Source: CAZVAO01 sp964625175
Lineage (GTDB): Bacteria; Bacillota; UBA994; PWPR01
Assembly: GCA_964625175.1 (NCBI GenBank)
Contig: CAZVAO010000017.1
Span: 1-27,004, forward strand
DNA: 27,004 nt
Reading direction: 5' to 3'
Numbering within the stretch: the stretch's first letter is position 1; every line of letters starts with the position of its first letter. This document shows positions 8,389-14,950 of this stretch, in pieces. The notes below the pieces were generated by a model. It worked only from the letters and a program-made list of their open reading frames with translations. It was not told the DNA's origin and did no database searches. A program made the translations under genes and the position numbers.

Positions 8389-8820
8389 TTATTCTAAATT
8401 TACTTTCATACGATGTAAAAATGATTGTAGTAGCTCTAATTCAGCTGGAGAAAAATCTTTGATGATTCGGTCTTCAGTCTGATCGATATACGATGAAATG
8501 GCTACGTGTAGCGCTAGAGCCTTATCGGTTAAAACTAACCGCTTGAGGCGGGCATCATATTCAACAGGTTTGCGGATGATCAAGCCCTTCTTCTCCATCA
8601 ACGAAACAACCTTTGAGGCAGTTGAGCGCGTGATGGTTAACTCTTTTTCAAGATCGCGTTGAAATATTTCCTCTTTCTGATTGCGAGCAAGGTAGCCGAT
8701 AATCCAACCATTGGTTCCAGTCATTTTATTGATGGCTTGCATATCTTGAGATTCATTGATGCGACGTCTAAAAAGATTACTTATTGCTCTAATTTCTTTG
8801 CCTATTCGAATTCTTCCCAT
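8389..8820 (-). CDS. MarR family transcriptional regulator
   Basis: This is a 143-residue winged-helix protein. The recognition region reads TITRSTASKVVSLMEKKGLI and is followed by a wing ending DARLKRLVLT, both typical of MarR, flanked by dimerisation helices. The ATG at 8820 is preferred because GGAGGT lies 5-10 nt upstream. An upstream in-frame TTG (8832) would place that site inside the gene. It is first in an operon with the MATE exporter. The dyad at 8845-8885 just upstream is a likely site for autoregulation. The likely role is de-repression of the pump when a toxic ligand binds (inference from family and layout). Confidence 0.88.
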   Translation of the reverse strand: MGRIRIGKEIRAISNLFRRRINESQDMQAINKMTGTNGWIIGYLARNQKEEIFQRDLEKELTITRSTASKVVSLMEKKGLIIRKPVEYDARLKRLVLTDKALALHVAISSYIDQTEDRIIKDFSPAELELLQSFLHRMKVNLE

Positions 8821-8844
8821 AATAACCTCCAATCACGCAAAAAT

Positions 8845-8885
8845 ATTATTGTTGCATATGCAACTGTTTGACATGCAACAATAAT
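8845..8885. promoter_or_regulatory. Probable MarR operator upstream of the marR-MATE operon
   Basis: ATTATTGTTGCAT (8845-8857) and ATGCAACAATAAT (8873-8885) are perfect 13-bp inverted repeats with a 15-bp spacer. Within this lies a perfect palindrome, TTGCATATGCAA (8852-8863), and a related TTGACATGCAA (8868-8878). These give two overlapping 11-12 bp dyads of TTGCA half-sites, the spacing expected for two MarR dimers. The site sits 24 bp before the marR start codon. Confidence 0.7.
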
Positions 8886-9025
8886 ACAGGAGATTTATAG
8901 TGGTGTCAATATCTTTATGTCTACCAAAAAGGTCAATAAATTTAGGATTTAATCATAAAAAGAGCAAGCAAATGATTGGTGCATCCGCCTACTCTTTTAT
9001 ATGGGTAAAAGGTGTTTTTAATGGA

Positions 9026-9541
9026 TTACAGTTGTTCAACATAAGCCAGAATATCAAAAGGCTTGATGGTGGAGTCTGTTCGAAGGTAAAGCGGGTGATG
9101 AGGATGGCCTTGCTTAGTCAGTTCCCCTATGGTAACCCAGTTACACGTTTGACCAGCTAATTCTGTAAGCAGCTGTTTGAGACAGTGTTGCAAATAGGGT
9201 CTTTTCTTGATGAGCGTTCCCCAAGCAACCCAAAGATCTGGTTGATCATACTGCTGAATGATTCTTGAGATTTCTCGAATGTTATCTTGTAATGCGGCTA
9301 CGTCACAGCTACGATGCATATCATTAGGATTCGTTGCACGTTGCGGATAAAGGTTCAGCATAATCCAACTGTCATATCCGTTATGGTGGGCAATGCGCTG
9401 CACAGACTTAACGGTGTTATCTAAATTTTCTGGTGCAGCCGTACTCGGATTTATTCCAAAACAGATGAGTGGATTCTTGCCAACTGTTCCAAGCACATAA
9501 CGGGCTGTATTATTTTCATTCTTTGTATAGATCCATTCCAT
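9026..9541 (-). CDS. DUF1643 domain-containing protein
   Basis: This 171-residue protein matches the DUF1643 pattern: FGINPSTA near residues 26-33, a GYDSWIMLNLYPQRATNP segment, and WVAWG followed by a basic stretch. The biochemical function of this family is not established. I chose the second ATG (9541) because GGGAGA lies 8-13 nt upstream of it; the first in-frame ATG (9562) has no such site. It is a single gene with no obvious partner, reading away from the secreted-protein gene at 9828. The region between 8886 and 9025 holds nothing else recognisable. Confidence 0.85.
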   Translation of the reverse strand: MEWIYTKNENNTARYVLGTVGKNPLICFGINPSTAAPENLDNTVKSVQRIAHHNGYDSWIMLNLYPQRATNPNDMHRSCDVAALQDNIREISRIIQQYDQPDLWVAWGTLIKKRPYLQHCLKQLLTELAGQTCNWVTIGELTKQGHPHHPLYLRTDSTIKPFDILAYVEQL

Positions 9542-9827
9542 TGCTATTTCTCCCTTGCACATTGTCTTTTACTATTCTAACACATGGATGTTTAGAGATG
9601 TGATTTCAAAAAGATAGACAAGAAGGCTGTAAAGCCGACATGTATTAACCTCATTGCTTGACTTTAAGGGTGAGTAGAGTCAAGTACAATAGGGGGGGGT
9701 TATTTGTTCGCGCAATATTTTTCAGCCAAATCAGATGAATTCAATAGTTTAAATTGTTTTTTGGAAATCATAATTCCTTCACAATTGAGTTATATACTGT
9801 AGCCATAAACAGAAAGGAAGTAAGAAA
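9542..9827. other. Divergent intergenic region with a G8 tract
   Basis: This stretch separates two divergent genes. It contains a run of eight G (9692-9699), a 6-bp dyad TTGACT/AGTCAA (9658-9663 and 9678-9683), and a TATACT -10-like hexamer (9793-9798) upstream of the secreted protein. No -35 is clear for that hexamer. Confidence 0.35.
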
Positions 9828-10355
9828 ATGAAAAAAATACTAAGTGTAACACTAGTTTTATCATTGTTGTTTGTTGGATCGTTAGTTGCTCAGGCTGCAG
9901 GACTGTTGACAGAATCGCAGCAGGCATTTTTTGACCAGAAGGAAGATCAAGTAAGTTCGATGGTTGAGGATGGGCGCTTATCTGAAGAGAGAGCTGACGA
10001 ATTTTTAGAGGCTCTCGAGTTGAAACTGACTGATGGCACCTGCGATCAAACCGGGGAAGAATGCGATGGCACATGTGAGCCAATGCTTAATGGCGAAGGC
10101 GAAGGTGTTGGAATCCAGGCTCAAGCGCATTTAGGCGAAGGCTTAGGGCAAAACGGTGACGGCGTCTGTGAATTTAATGGTGAAGCATTAGGACTAGGTG
10201 CTCAAGGCAATATGGGTGAAAATAAAGGTCCTCATGGCGACGGTATCTGTGATTTAACGAATGAGAGCATTGGTGAAGGATCCTTTGGTTCTGCAAACGG
10301 TGCTGGTAATCAAAACTCAGGCAGCAATGGTAATGGTGGAAGCAGAGGCAAATAG
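9828..10355 (+). CDS. Small secreted Cys/Gly-rich protein with GDGxC repeats
   Basis: This 175-residue protein starts with a clear Sec signal peptide (MKK, a hydrophobic core to about residue 20, then AQA-A with cleavage near 23-24). Residues 25-66 form a charged helical segment containing VEDGRLSEERADEFLEAL, like the helical repeat of DUF2680-type secreted proteins (weak resemblance). A Cys/Asp-rich section follows with Cys at 72, 79, 83, 114 and 141. Two similar units, GQNGDGVCEF and GPHGDGICDL, are about 27 residues apart; their GDG turns could bind Ca2+. The C-terminus is a Gly/Asn/Ser-rich tail without a sortase motif. AAAGGAAG precedes the start and a strong terminator follows. Function is unknown. 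Confidence 0.75.
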   Translation: MKKILSVTLVLSLLFVGSLVAQAAGLLTESQQAFFDQKEDQVSSMVEDGRLSEERADEFLEALELKLTDGTCDQTGEECDGTCEPMLNGEGEGVGIQAQAHLGEGLGQNGDGVCEFNGEALGLGAQGNMGENKGPHGDGICDLTNESIGEGSFGSANGAGNQNSGSNGNGGSRGK

Positions 10356-10372
10356 ACTTACATAGTTTATGA

Positions 10373-10403
10373 AGAGATTGGAGAAATCCAGTCTCTTTTT
10401 TTT
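10373..10403 (+). terminator. Rho-independent terminator after the secreted protein gene
   Basis: AGAGATTGGA (10373-10382) pairs with TCCAGTCTCT (10387-10396) with one G-U pair, around a GAAA tetraloop. Eight T follow (10396-10403). This is a textbook intrinsic terminator. Confidence 0.9.
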
Positions 10404-10413
10404 GTTTCTTCGT

Positions 10414-10467
10414 CATGGGGACAGGTTCCTTGATAAACCCATCCTAACATGGGGACAGGTTCCTTGA
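10414..10467 (+). repeat. Two direct copies of a REP-like 20-bp repeat upstream of the transposase
   Basis: CATGGGGACAGGTTCCTTGA occurs at 10414-10433 and again, identical, at 10448-10467, a 34-bp period. Inverted copies of the core lie just after the transposase at 11340-11357 and 11391-11404. This is the arrangement expected of REP-type sequences mobilised by a REP-associated tyrosine transposase. Confidence 0.85.
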
Positions 10468-10473
10468 GAGTAG

Positions 10474-10502
10474 TTGAATTACAACAACTATTATGGTAAA
10501 AT
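10474..10502 (+). promoter_or_regulatory. Promoter of the REP-associated transposase gene
   Basis: TTGAAT (10474-10479) is followed by 17 bp and TAAAAT (10497-10502), close to sigma-A consensus. It begins just 7 bp after the second upstream repeat copy and would start a short leader ending in GGGAGGT before the TTG start at 10533. Confidence 0.55.
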
Positions 10503-10532
10503 ATGTAAAAACATACTGCAGGGAGGTCAATA

Positions 10533-11360
10533 TTGGTAAGACAAGCTAGAAAAATCAGCAGTACAGGGATATATCACATCATACAGCGAGGAGTAAACAG
10601 GCAAGTTATTTTTCATGAAGAAGAAGATTTTGAGAGGTTTATTAGCACTCTGCTACGTTTTAAACTGGAGTGTAATTTGGAGATTATGGGTTATTGCTTG
10701 ATGAGTAATCACATTCATCTATTAGTCAGAGACAATTTGGAGTTGTCTGCGGTTTCAGCTTTTATCAAGAAAGTTTCATCGAGTTATGTATACTGGTACA
10801 ACATGAAATACGAACGAACCGGACATTTATTTGAAGAACGATTCAAAAGTGAAGTGGTAGAAGATGAAAGATATTTACTGACTGTAATTCGATATATCCA
10901 TCAAAATCCAGTTAAAGCTGGATTAGTTGGGCAGATAATGGACTACAAATGGAGCAGTTATAAGAGTTACCTAGTACATTCATCTTTCATTGACTCAAAG
11001 TTAGTTCTGAGTATTTTAAGCTCTGATATTGCAGGATCATTAAAGGAATATGTAAGGTACATGAATATAGAAGGTTTTGATGAATGCCTTGAGATGGATA
11101 CAAGAGTTAGAGTTAAAGATCAACGATTATATGACATTATCATTGAAAACTATCCTGATGGCATTTGCATTGATGTGTCACCGTTGGATATGGAAGCTTA
11201 CTTCGTCAACCTAAAGCGAATAATGAGTTGCTATCGGGTTTCTATACGTCAGTTATCAAGGGTGCTGGGGCTACCGCATAGCGTGTGCAATTATTTTTGG
11301 AACGCTGCTATTGGGAACTCTGATGATGGCAGAGTTGATAAGGAACCTGTCCCCATGTAA
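10533..11360 (+). CDS. REP-associated tyrosine transposase (Y1_Tnp / IS200-like, RAYT)
   Basis: This 275-residue Y1-family single-strand transposase carries the HUH motif as H60-I-H62 (SNHIHLLV). The conserved RYIHQNPVKAGLV segment lies at about 120-132, and tyrosines Y114 and Y121 are in the region of the nucleophile. The C-terminal part contains a helix-turn-helix-like stretch (RQLSRVLGLPHSVCNYFWN) often found in RAYTs. The start is TTG with GGGAGGT at the right distance. GGGGACAGG repeats flank the gene, two direct upstream and two inverted downstream. The last codons (KEPVPM and stop) are made by the first downstream repeat, so gene and repeat are fused. It is likely active in repeat dissemination rather than as a classic insertion sequence; no partner tnpB is present. 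Confidence 0.88.
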   Translation: MVRQARKISSTGIYHIIQRGVNRQVIFHEEEDFERFISTLLRFKLECNLEIMGYCLMSNHIHLLVRDNLELSAVSAFIKKVSSSYVYWYNMKYERTGHLFEERFKSEVVEDERYLLTVIRYIHQNPVKAGLVGQIMDYKWSSYKSYLVHSSFIDSKLVLSILSSDIAGSLKEYVRYMNIEGFDECLEMDTRVRVKDQRLYDIIIENYPDGICIDVSPLDMEAYFVNLKRIMSCYRVSIRQLSRVLGLPHSVCNYFWNAAIGNSDDGRVDKEPVPM

Positions 11361-11404
11361 AACAATGTACTGGACCTCCTGTTTACAGTAAACCTGTCCC
11401 CATG
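11340..11404 (-). repeat. Two inverted copies of the REP-like repeat downstream of the transposase
   Basis: AAGGAACCTGTCCCCATG (11340-11357) is the reverse complement of the upstream repeat core. A shorter copy, AACCTGTCCCCATG, lies at 11391-11404, again about 50 bp away. The first copy overlaps the end of the transposase reading frame. Confidence 0.85.
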
Positions 11405-11517
11405 GGAAAGAGGGTGCAAAAGTGACAGTTTTCTGATAAAATAGGTTCATACGAATAGAACTAAACTGATATGGAGATTTGTACCTATCAGTTTTTCAAT
11501 TTAGATGGGGTGAAGTT

Positions 11518-12162
11518 ATGCGATTGAGAGCGACAAAGAATCAAGATGAAATTATAGAAAAGCATCCGCTGGTTGTTAATAAACCCGAGGAAGTAAAAGG
11601 GAAATGGCGCGATTTTTTTGGCACCGATGATCCAATCTACATGGAGATTGGTGTCGGTTTCGGCGGGTTTATCTCTGAGATGAGTGCGCAACATCCTGAG
11701 GTCAATTTTGTAGGACTTGAGAAGTTCAGCAAGGTGATGGTTAAGACGTTAAAAAGATTTATTGAATATTTACCAGAAAATTTAGCGTTGCTTTGCTTTG
11801 ATGCAGAAAAGTTGGACACTGCGTTCGCTGAGAATGAAATCGATCGTCTCTATCTCAATTTTTCAGATCCTTGGCCAAAAGCGCGCCATGCAAAGCGCCG
11901 CTTAACCTATCGCACGTTTCTGAAAAGGTATAGCTCAATCCTGAAACCTAACGGAGAATTACACCTTAAGACGGATAATGATGGGCTGTTTGAGTTCTCG
12001 CTTGAAGAGCTCAAGGAATATGGTTGGAAGATTTTATTTGAAACACGCGATTTGCACAACAGCTCTGAGAAAGAGGGTAATGTACCTACCGAATATGAGG
12101 AGAAGTTTTCTGAACAAGGGCACAAAATCAATAAACTAATTGCCGTTCGCCCAACTAAATAA
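11518..12162 (+). CDS. trmB: tRNA (guanine-N7-)-methyltransferase
   Basis: This 214-residue SAM-dependent enzyme forms m7G at position 46 in the variable loop of tRNA. The SAM-binding motif EIGVGFGGF lies at 43-51. The family signature LNFSDPWPKARHAKRRL is at 113-129, with catalytic-site Asp and His/Arg residues, and LHLKTDN is at about 148-154. C-terminal TEYEEKF and GHKIN are also typical. I chose the ATG at 11518 because GGGGTGA sits 5-11 nt upstream and the protein then begins MRLRAT as in relatives. An upstream in-frame TTG (11479) would add 13 atypical residues. It is a single gene with its own terminator. Confidence 0.95.
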   Translation: MRLRATKNQDEIIEKHPLVVNKPEEVKGKWRDFFGTDDPIYMEIGVGFGGFISEMSAQHPEVNFVGLEKFSKVMVKTLKRFIEYLPENLALLCFDAEKLDTAFAENEIDRLYLNFSDPWPKARHAKRRLTYRTFLKRYSSILKPNGELHLKTDNDGLFEFSLEELKEYGWKILFETRDLHNSSEKEGNVPTEYEEKFSEQGHKINKLIAVRPTK

Positions 12163-12167
12163 CTTAT

Positions 12168-12208
12168 AAAGCTATTGATTACAATAATTGGTAGCTTTTT
12201 AATTTTTT
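12168..12208 (+). terminator. Rho-independent terminator after trmB
   Basis: AAAGCTATTGATTA (12168-12181) pairs with TAATTGGTAGCTTT (12185-12198), including three G-U pairs, around a CAA loop. TTAATTTTTTT follows. Confidence 0.8.
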
Positions 12209-12265
12209 TAGGAGTAAGCTAGATGTAAGGAACTTGCTGATAAGAAATGATGAGGAGAAGATAAT

Positions 12266-12956
12266 ATGAAGAAATCCTGATGATTATACTGGTTGTATTT
12301 ATGCTTTGTGGATGTCAGACAATTGATAAATCAATGTCTATAGAACCAATCGAGCTCCCCGATGATGAGGCAAATTTACTCTCTGGGATCGGTGGTAGAC
12401 TTTATGAAATGAATATTGATGATTCGATCAAGATGATTAAGATTACCGGAACAAGGTATGTTCAAGGANNNNNNNNNNNNNNNNNNNNNNNNNNNNNNNN
12501 NNNNNNNNNNNNNNNNNNNNNNNNNNNNNNNNNNNNNNNNNNNNNNNNNNNNNNNNNNNNNNNNNNNNAAGGTATGTTCAAGGAGAAGAGCCCCGTGTCT
12601 TCATTAACCACCCTATAATTATTGATGCAGAAATTGATATTGTAAATATCAAAATGATGTTCCAACTATCGAATACTAACCACTTTTATAGCCTCGCATT
12701 AATGATGGATGATACTATAATTAGAAGTGAAAAAGTAATAGAACAATTTGATTTTGAGTGGAATCGAAAAATTGAACTGGGGGATATAGCTATTACGCCA
12801 GACAAGCAGATCCCATTAGTTTTAATGACCGCTGATCTTGACGAGCCTTTGCTCAATGTAGCTGAGTATATCGAGAATCCGGATTTAATTAACAAACACT
12901 CCGATATCATCGTGATTGCGATTTCTTTTGAAACAGAATGGGACCCAGGTGAATAG
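12266..12956 (+). CDS. Putative lipoprotein of unknown function, frameshifted at codon 4 and interrupted by an assembly gap
   Basis: An ATG at 12266 with GAGGAGA upstream encodes MKKS and then a stop. One added base in the AAA run would give MKKILMIILVVFMLCGC, a lipoprotein signal with a lipobox ending at Cys. The frame then continues from 12280 into TIDKSMSIEPIELPDD and onward. A block of 100 N (12469-12568) cuts the gene. The 16 bp on both sides of the block are identical (12453-12468 and 12569-12584). Removing one copy and the N block joins the frames cleanly as YVQG-EEPRVF and gives one product of about 190 residues ending at 12956. No family is recognised. It precedes the gene at 12987 by 30 bp, suggesting a two-gene unit. 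Alternatively the ATG at 12280 is the start. Confidence 0.65.
12469..12568. other. 100-N assembly gap whose edges overlap by 16 bp
   Basis: The run of N is exactly 100 long, the conventional placeholder for an unknown gap. AAGGTATGTTCAAGGA immediately precedes it and also immediately follows it, so the two contig ends probably overlap and no sequence is missing. Confidence 0.9.
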
Positions 12957-12986
12957 AAAAATGGTTAACATTAAATTAAGGATGAA

Positions 12987-14087
12987 ATGCTTTTGAAGAG
13001 AACAATAAAATCAATGATAATGCTTTCTGCTTTGATACTAGTCATCTCGCTTGGCTGGCTAATAATGCACCCAGTAATCGCACGCGTATTAGCAGTGGAT
13101 CAAAATGGAAATCCTTGCGGGAATACTGACCTCTTTGTTTAAGTGGCAGTAGAAGGAGAGCCAGAACTGGTTGCTCAACTTCAAACCAATAAGTCTGGAA
13201 TAACAAAAATTCGAATACCCGATACAGCATCCTTCATTAATGAGGGGGATGAAGTCTACAATATTTCCTTGAAAGCTATTAACAAAGACAAGGGATTGGG
13301 AGTTTCGAATTTCTTCTATGATTCTGGTGTTAGAGATATTGCTGAAATTAAAATTGAAATATTGCCTCTAGCAGTAAGAGAAAGTATAGATCTAGGTGAA
13401 GCGGATATCAGATTTGTTTCGAAATTCACTAAAAAAGAGAACATTATAGCTGTCGTTGGTGAGATTCATAGAATTGAAGGATTAAGTGCAGCCGCCGTGT
13501 TCCCGAAAGGATTCATAAACGAGATGTCGACGATGATTAACAATTCAGAGTGGCGAGTTAATGGTAGCGCACTTGCCCATTCAGATGGAACCCGAATCGC
13601 TGTGAGCACAGAAGATATTACAGAATCGTGTGAGTTGCAGAGCACCTACGAGTTTTCTCACCAGTATTGGGAATTGCAAATCAAAGATAAGCAGATATGG
13701 GAAGTAATCTACAAGTGGGAAGAGTTGATCCCCTATTGCTTAGTCAGCGGGGGATTTCAGGGAAAGGCTGTAGCTGGAGATTATGCGGACTATCAAGATG
13801 TTATTGAAGGTGAGCATGGGGTGTTCATTGATTTAGCAGTGGGAAGTATCCCAACATATCTATTAGGAAAAAGCGTGTTTGATCTTGGAATTGAATATGG
13901 GGGCGCCGATGGCAAATGCACAGTGGATTATGGTAATGAGGGGCTTCAATGGAGTTATTTGTATACGCCTACTTCTAGAATAGTTGCCTATGATAATCAT
14001 ACGGGCGAGCGTACATGGTATTTACCTATAAATAGGAGCCGTACGGGATCAATTCGAACAGGAGTGAAGCCGATAAATTTCTCTTGA
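12987..14087 (+). pseudogene. Uncharacterised membrane-anchored or secreted protein, interrupted by one in-frame TAA
   Basis: The frame opens at the ATG at 12987 with AAGGA 6-10 nt upstream. It encodes a basic start (KRTIK), one hydrophobic helix (about residues 10-35) and AVDQNGNPCGNTDLFV. A TAA (13140-13142) follows, and the same frame then continues without a break as VAVEGEPELVAQL to 14087. Without the stop the product would be 366 residues. The part spanning the stop looks like a carboxypeptidase-regulatory or Ig-like beta domain (DQNGxPxxxxxLFV ... TNKSGITKIRIP), an inference. The rest has no family I recognise. A GTG directly after the stop could restart translation, but no ribosome binding site supports it. 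Either the gene is recently inactivated or the TAA is a sequence error; the neighbouring gene is also damaged. Confidence 0.65.
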
Positions 14088-14147
14088 ATATAGCTAAAAC
14101 GAAAGAAAGCGATAAATTAATAAGAAAGTATGGTATAAAAACGTCCT

Positions 14148-14191
14148 AAACACGAACAATATAAAAACAAAAGTTTTTATTGTTCGTATAT
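14148..14191. promoter_or_regulatory. Pair of inverted PurBox-like sites upstream of the pur operon
   Basis: AAACACGAACAAT (14148-14160) and, inverted, ATTGTTCGTATAT (14179-14191) match the Bacillus PurR PurBox AWWWCCGAACWWT at 11 and 12 of 13 positions. They are 18 bp apart and lie just upstream of the -35 element. In B. subtilis, two inverted PurBoxes in this position bind PurR, which represses the operon and is released by PRPP. The core ACGAACAAT/ATTGTTCGT dyad is perfect and, with an inner AAAAAC/GTTTTT stem, could also form a hairpin. Confidence 0.75.
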
Positions 14192-14195
14192 TATG

Positions 14196-14225
14196 TTGAC
14201 GAGAGACCCCGTTTTTTGATATATT
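14196..14225 (+). promoter_or_regulatory. Promoter of the pur operon
   Basis: TTGACG (14196-14201) and TATATT (14220-14225) are 18 bp apart. Transcription would begin near 14232, leaving a leader of nearly 200 nt before purE. The promoter starts 5 bp after the second PurBox. Confidence 0.6.
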
Positions 14226-14231
14226 ATAGAT

Positions 14232-14428
14232 GGACAAGATGGGGTATCAGCTTGTCCGTTGATTACATATTGAAGCTTTCGAACTTTAGATTAATTATTA
14301 AGGAGTCGGATCGAGTTTTGAACTTATTGTGCGAGATTATCAAAGGTAATTTGCGTCGTAATGTAGAATAAGTTCAATAGCTAGTTCGACTTTTTTGCTT
14401 GAAGTAAAATCATAGAGGAGGTACTTGA
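14232..14428 (+). promoter_or_regulatory. Structured pur operon leader, possible attenuator
   Basis: After a small hairpin (GGACAAG 14232-14238 with CTTGTCC 14251-14257) the leader holds two left repeats, TCGAACT (14279-14285) and TTGAACT (14318-14324). It also holds two right repeats, AGTTCAA (14371-14377) and AGTTCGA (14383-14389). The second left and first right repeats extend to a perfect 11-bp stem (TTGAACTTATT 14318-14328 with AATAAGTTCAA 14367-14377). Either left repeat can also pair with AGTTCGA, which is followed by C and six T (14391-14396). The pairings are mutually exclusive and suggest a terminator/antiterminator choice. The conserved core of the purine riboswitch (TATGG and GTTTCTACC) is absent. 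The purE ribosome binding site GAGGAGGT closes the leader. Confidence 0.45.
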
Positions 14429-14950
14429 ATGAGTGCAAAAATTGGGATTATTTTAGGTAGCGATTCGGATTTACCGGAAATGAAGAAATGTTGTGATGTT
14501 TTAGAGAAATATGATCTAGCGTATGAGATTGTTGTCTCTTCCGCCCATCGCCTACCACACAATACGGCTAAGTGGTCGGGGAGTGCAGCAGAACGCGGTT
14601 TAGAAGTCATTATTGCCGCTGCTGGAATGGCAGCCCATCTTCCCGGGGTCGTCGCCGCACATACCCACCTGCCCGTTATTGGGGTGCCGCTAAAATCAAA
14701 GAATCTGGATGGAGTTGACGCTTTATATTCAATCGTCCAAATGCCCCCTGGTGTCCCTGTGGCAACCGTAGCAATTGATGGCTCGCGCAATGCGGCTTAT
14801 TTGGCAATGCAGATATTGGGAATTAAGTATCCCGAGATTGCTGAAAAAGTTAAAATGCACAAGGCCCAGACCGCAACAGCTGCCTTAGCTAAGAATGACC
14901 GCTTACAAAAAATCGGCGTAGCCGCTTATGTGGAGGATATGAAAAAATGA
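14429..14950 (+). CDS. purE: N5-carboxyaminoimidazole ribonucleotide mutase (AIR carboxylase catalytic subunit)
   Basis: PurE makes CAIR for step 6 of IMP synthesis. The 173-residue protein shows GSDSDLPEM at 10-18, SAHRLP at about 39-44 and AAHLPG at about 71-76, followed by the THLPVIGVP segment. This places it with class I PurE (AHLPG type) rather than the class II carboxylase. Class I usually needs PurK for N5-CAIR, but no purK follows here; it may lie elsewhere or be absent. The start has a strong GAGGAGGT site. It is the first gene of the operon and overlaps purB by 4 bp (ATGA). Confidence 0.95.
   Translation: MSAKIGIILGSDSDLPEMKKCCDVLEKYDLAYEIVVSSAHRLPHNTAKWSGSAAERGLEVIIAAAGMAAHLPGVVAAHTHLPVIGVPLKSKNLDGVDALYSIVQMPPGVPVATVAIDGSRNAAYLAMQILGIKYPEIAEKVKMHKAQTATAALAKNDRLQKIGVAAYVEDMKK

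Noticed and set aside
8900..9160. 86-codon plus-strand frame next to the MarR operator
   Set aside because: It mostly lies antisense to the DUF1643 gene, which has clear family motifs.
13143..14087. Independent gene starting at GTG 13143
   Set aside because: The same frame is open upstream with a better start, ribosome binding site and signal-like helix at 12987; only one TAA separates them.
14180..14371. 63-codon frame in the pur leader as a leader peptide
   Set aside because: It starts at TTG inside the PurBox, upstream of the predicted transcription start, and has no ribosome binding site.
14232..14428. Guanine/adenine riboswitch in the pur leader
   Set aside because: The invariant core elements (TATGG and GTTTCTACC with matching loops) are not present. 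PRPP, ZTP and THF riboswitch features were not seen either.
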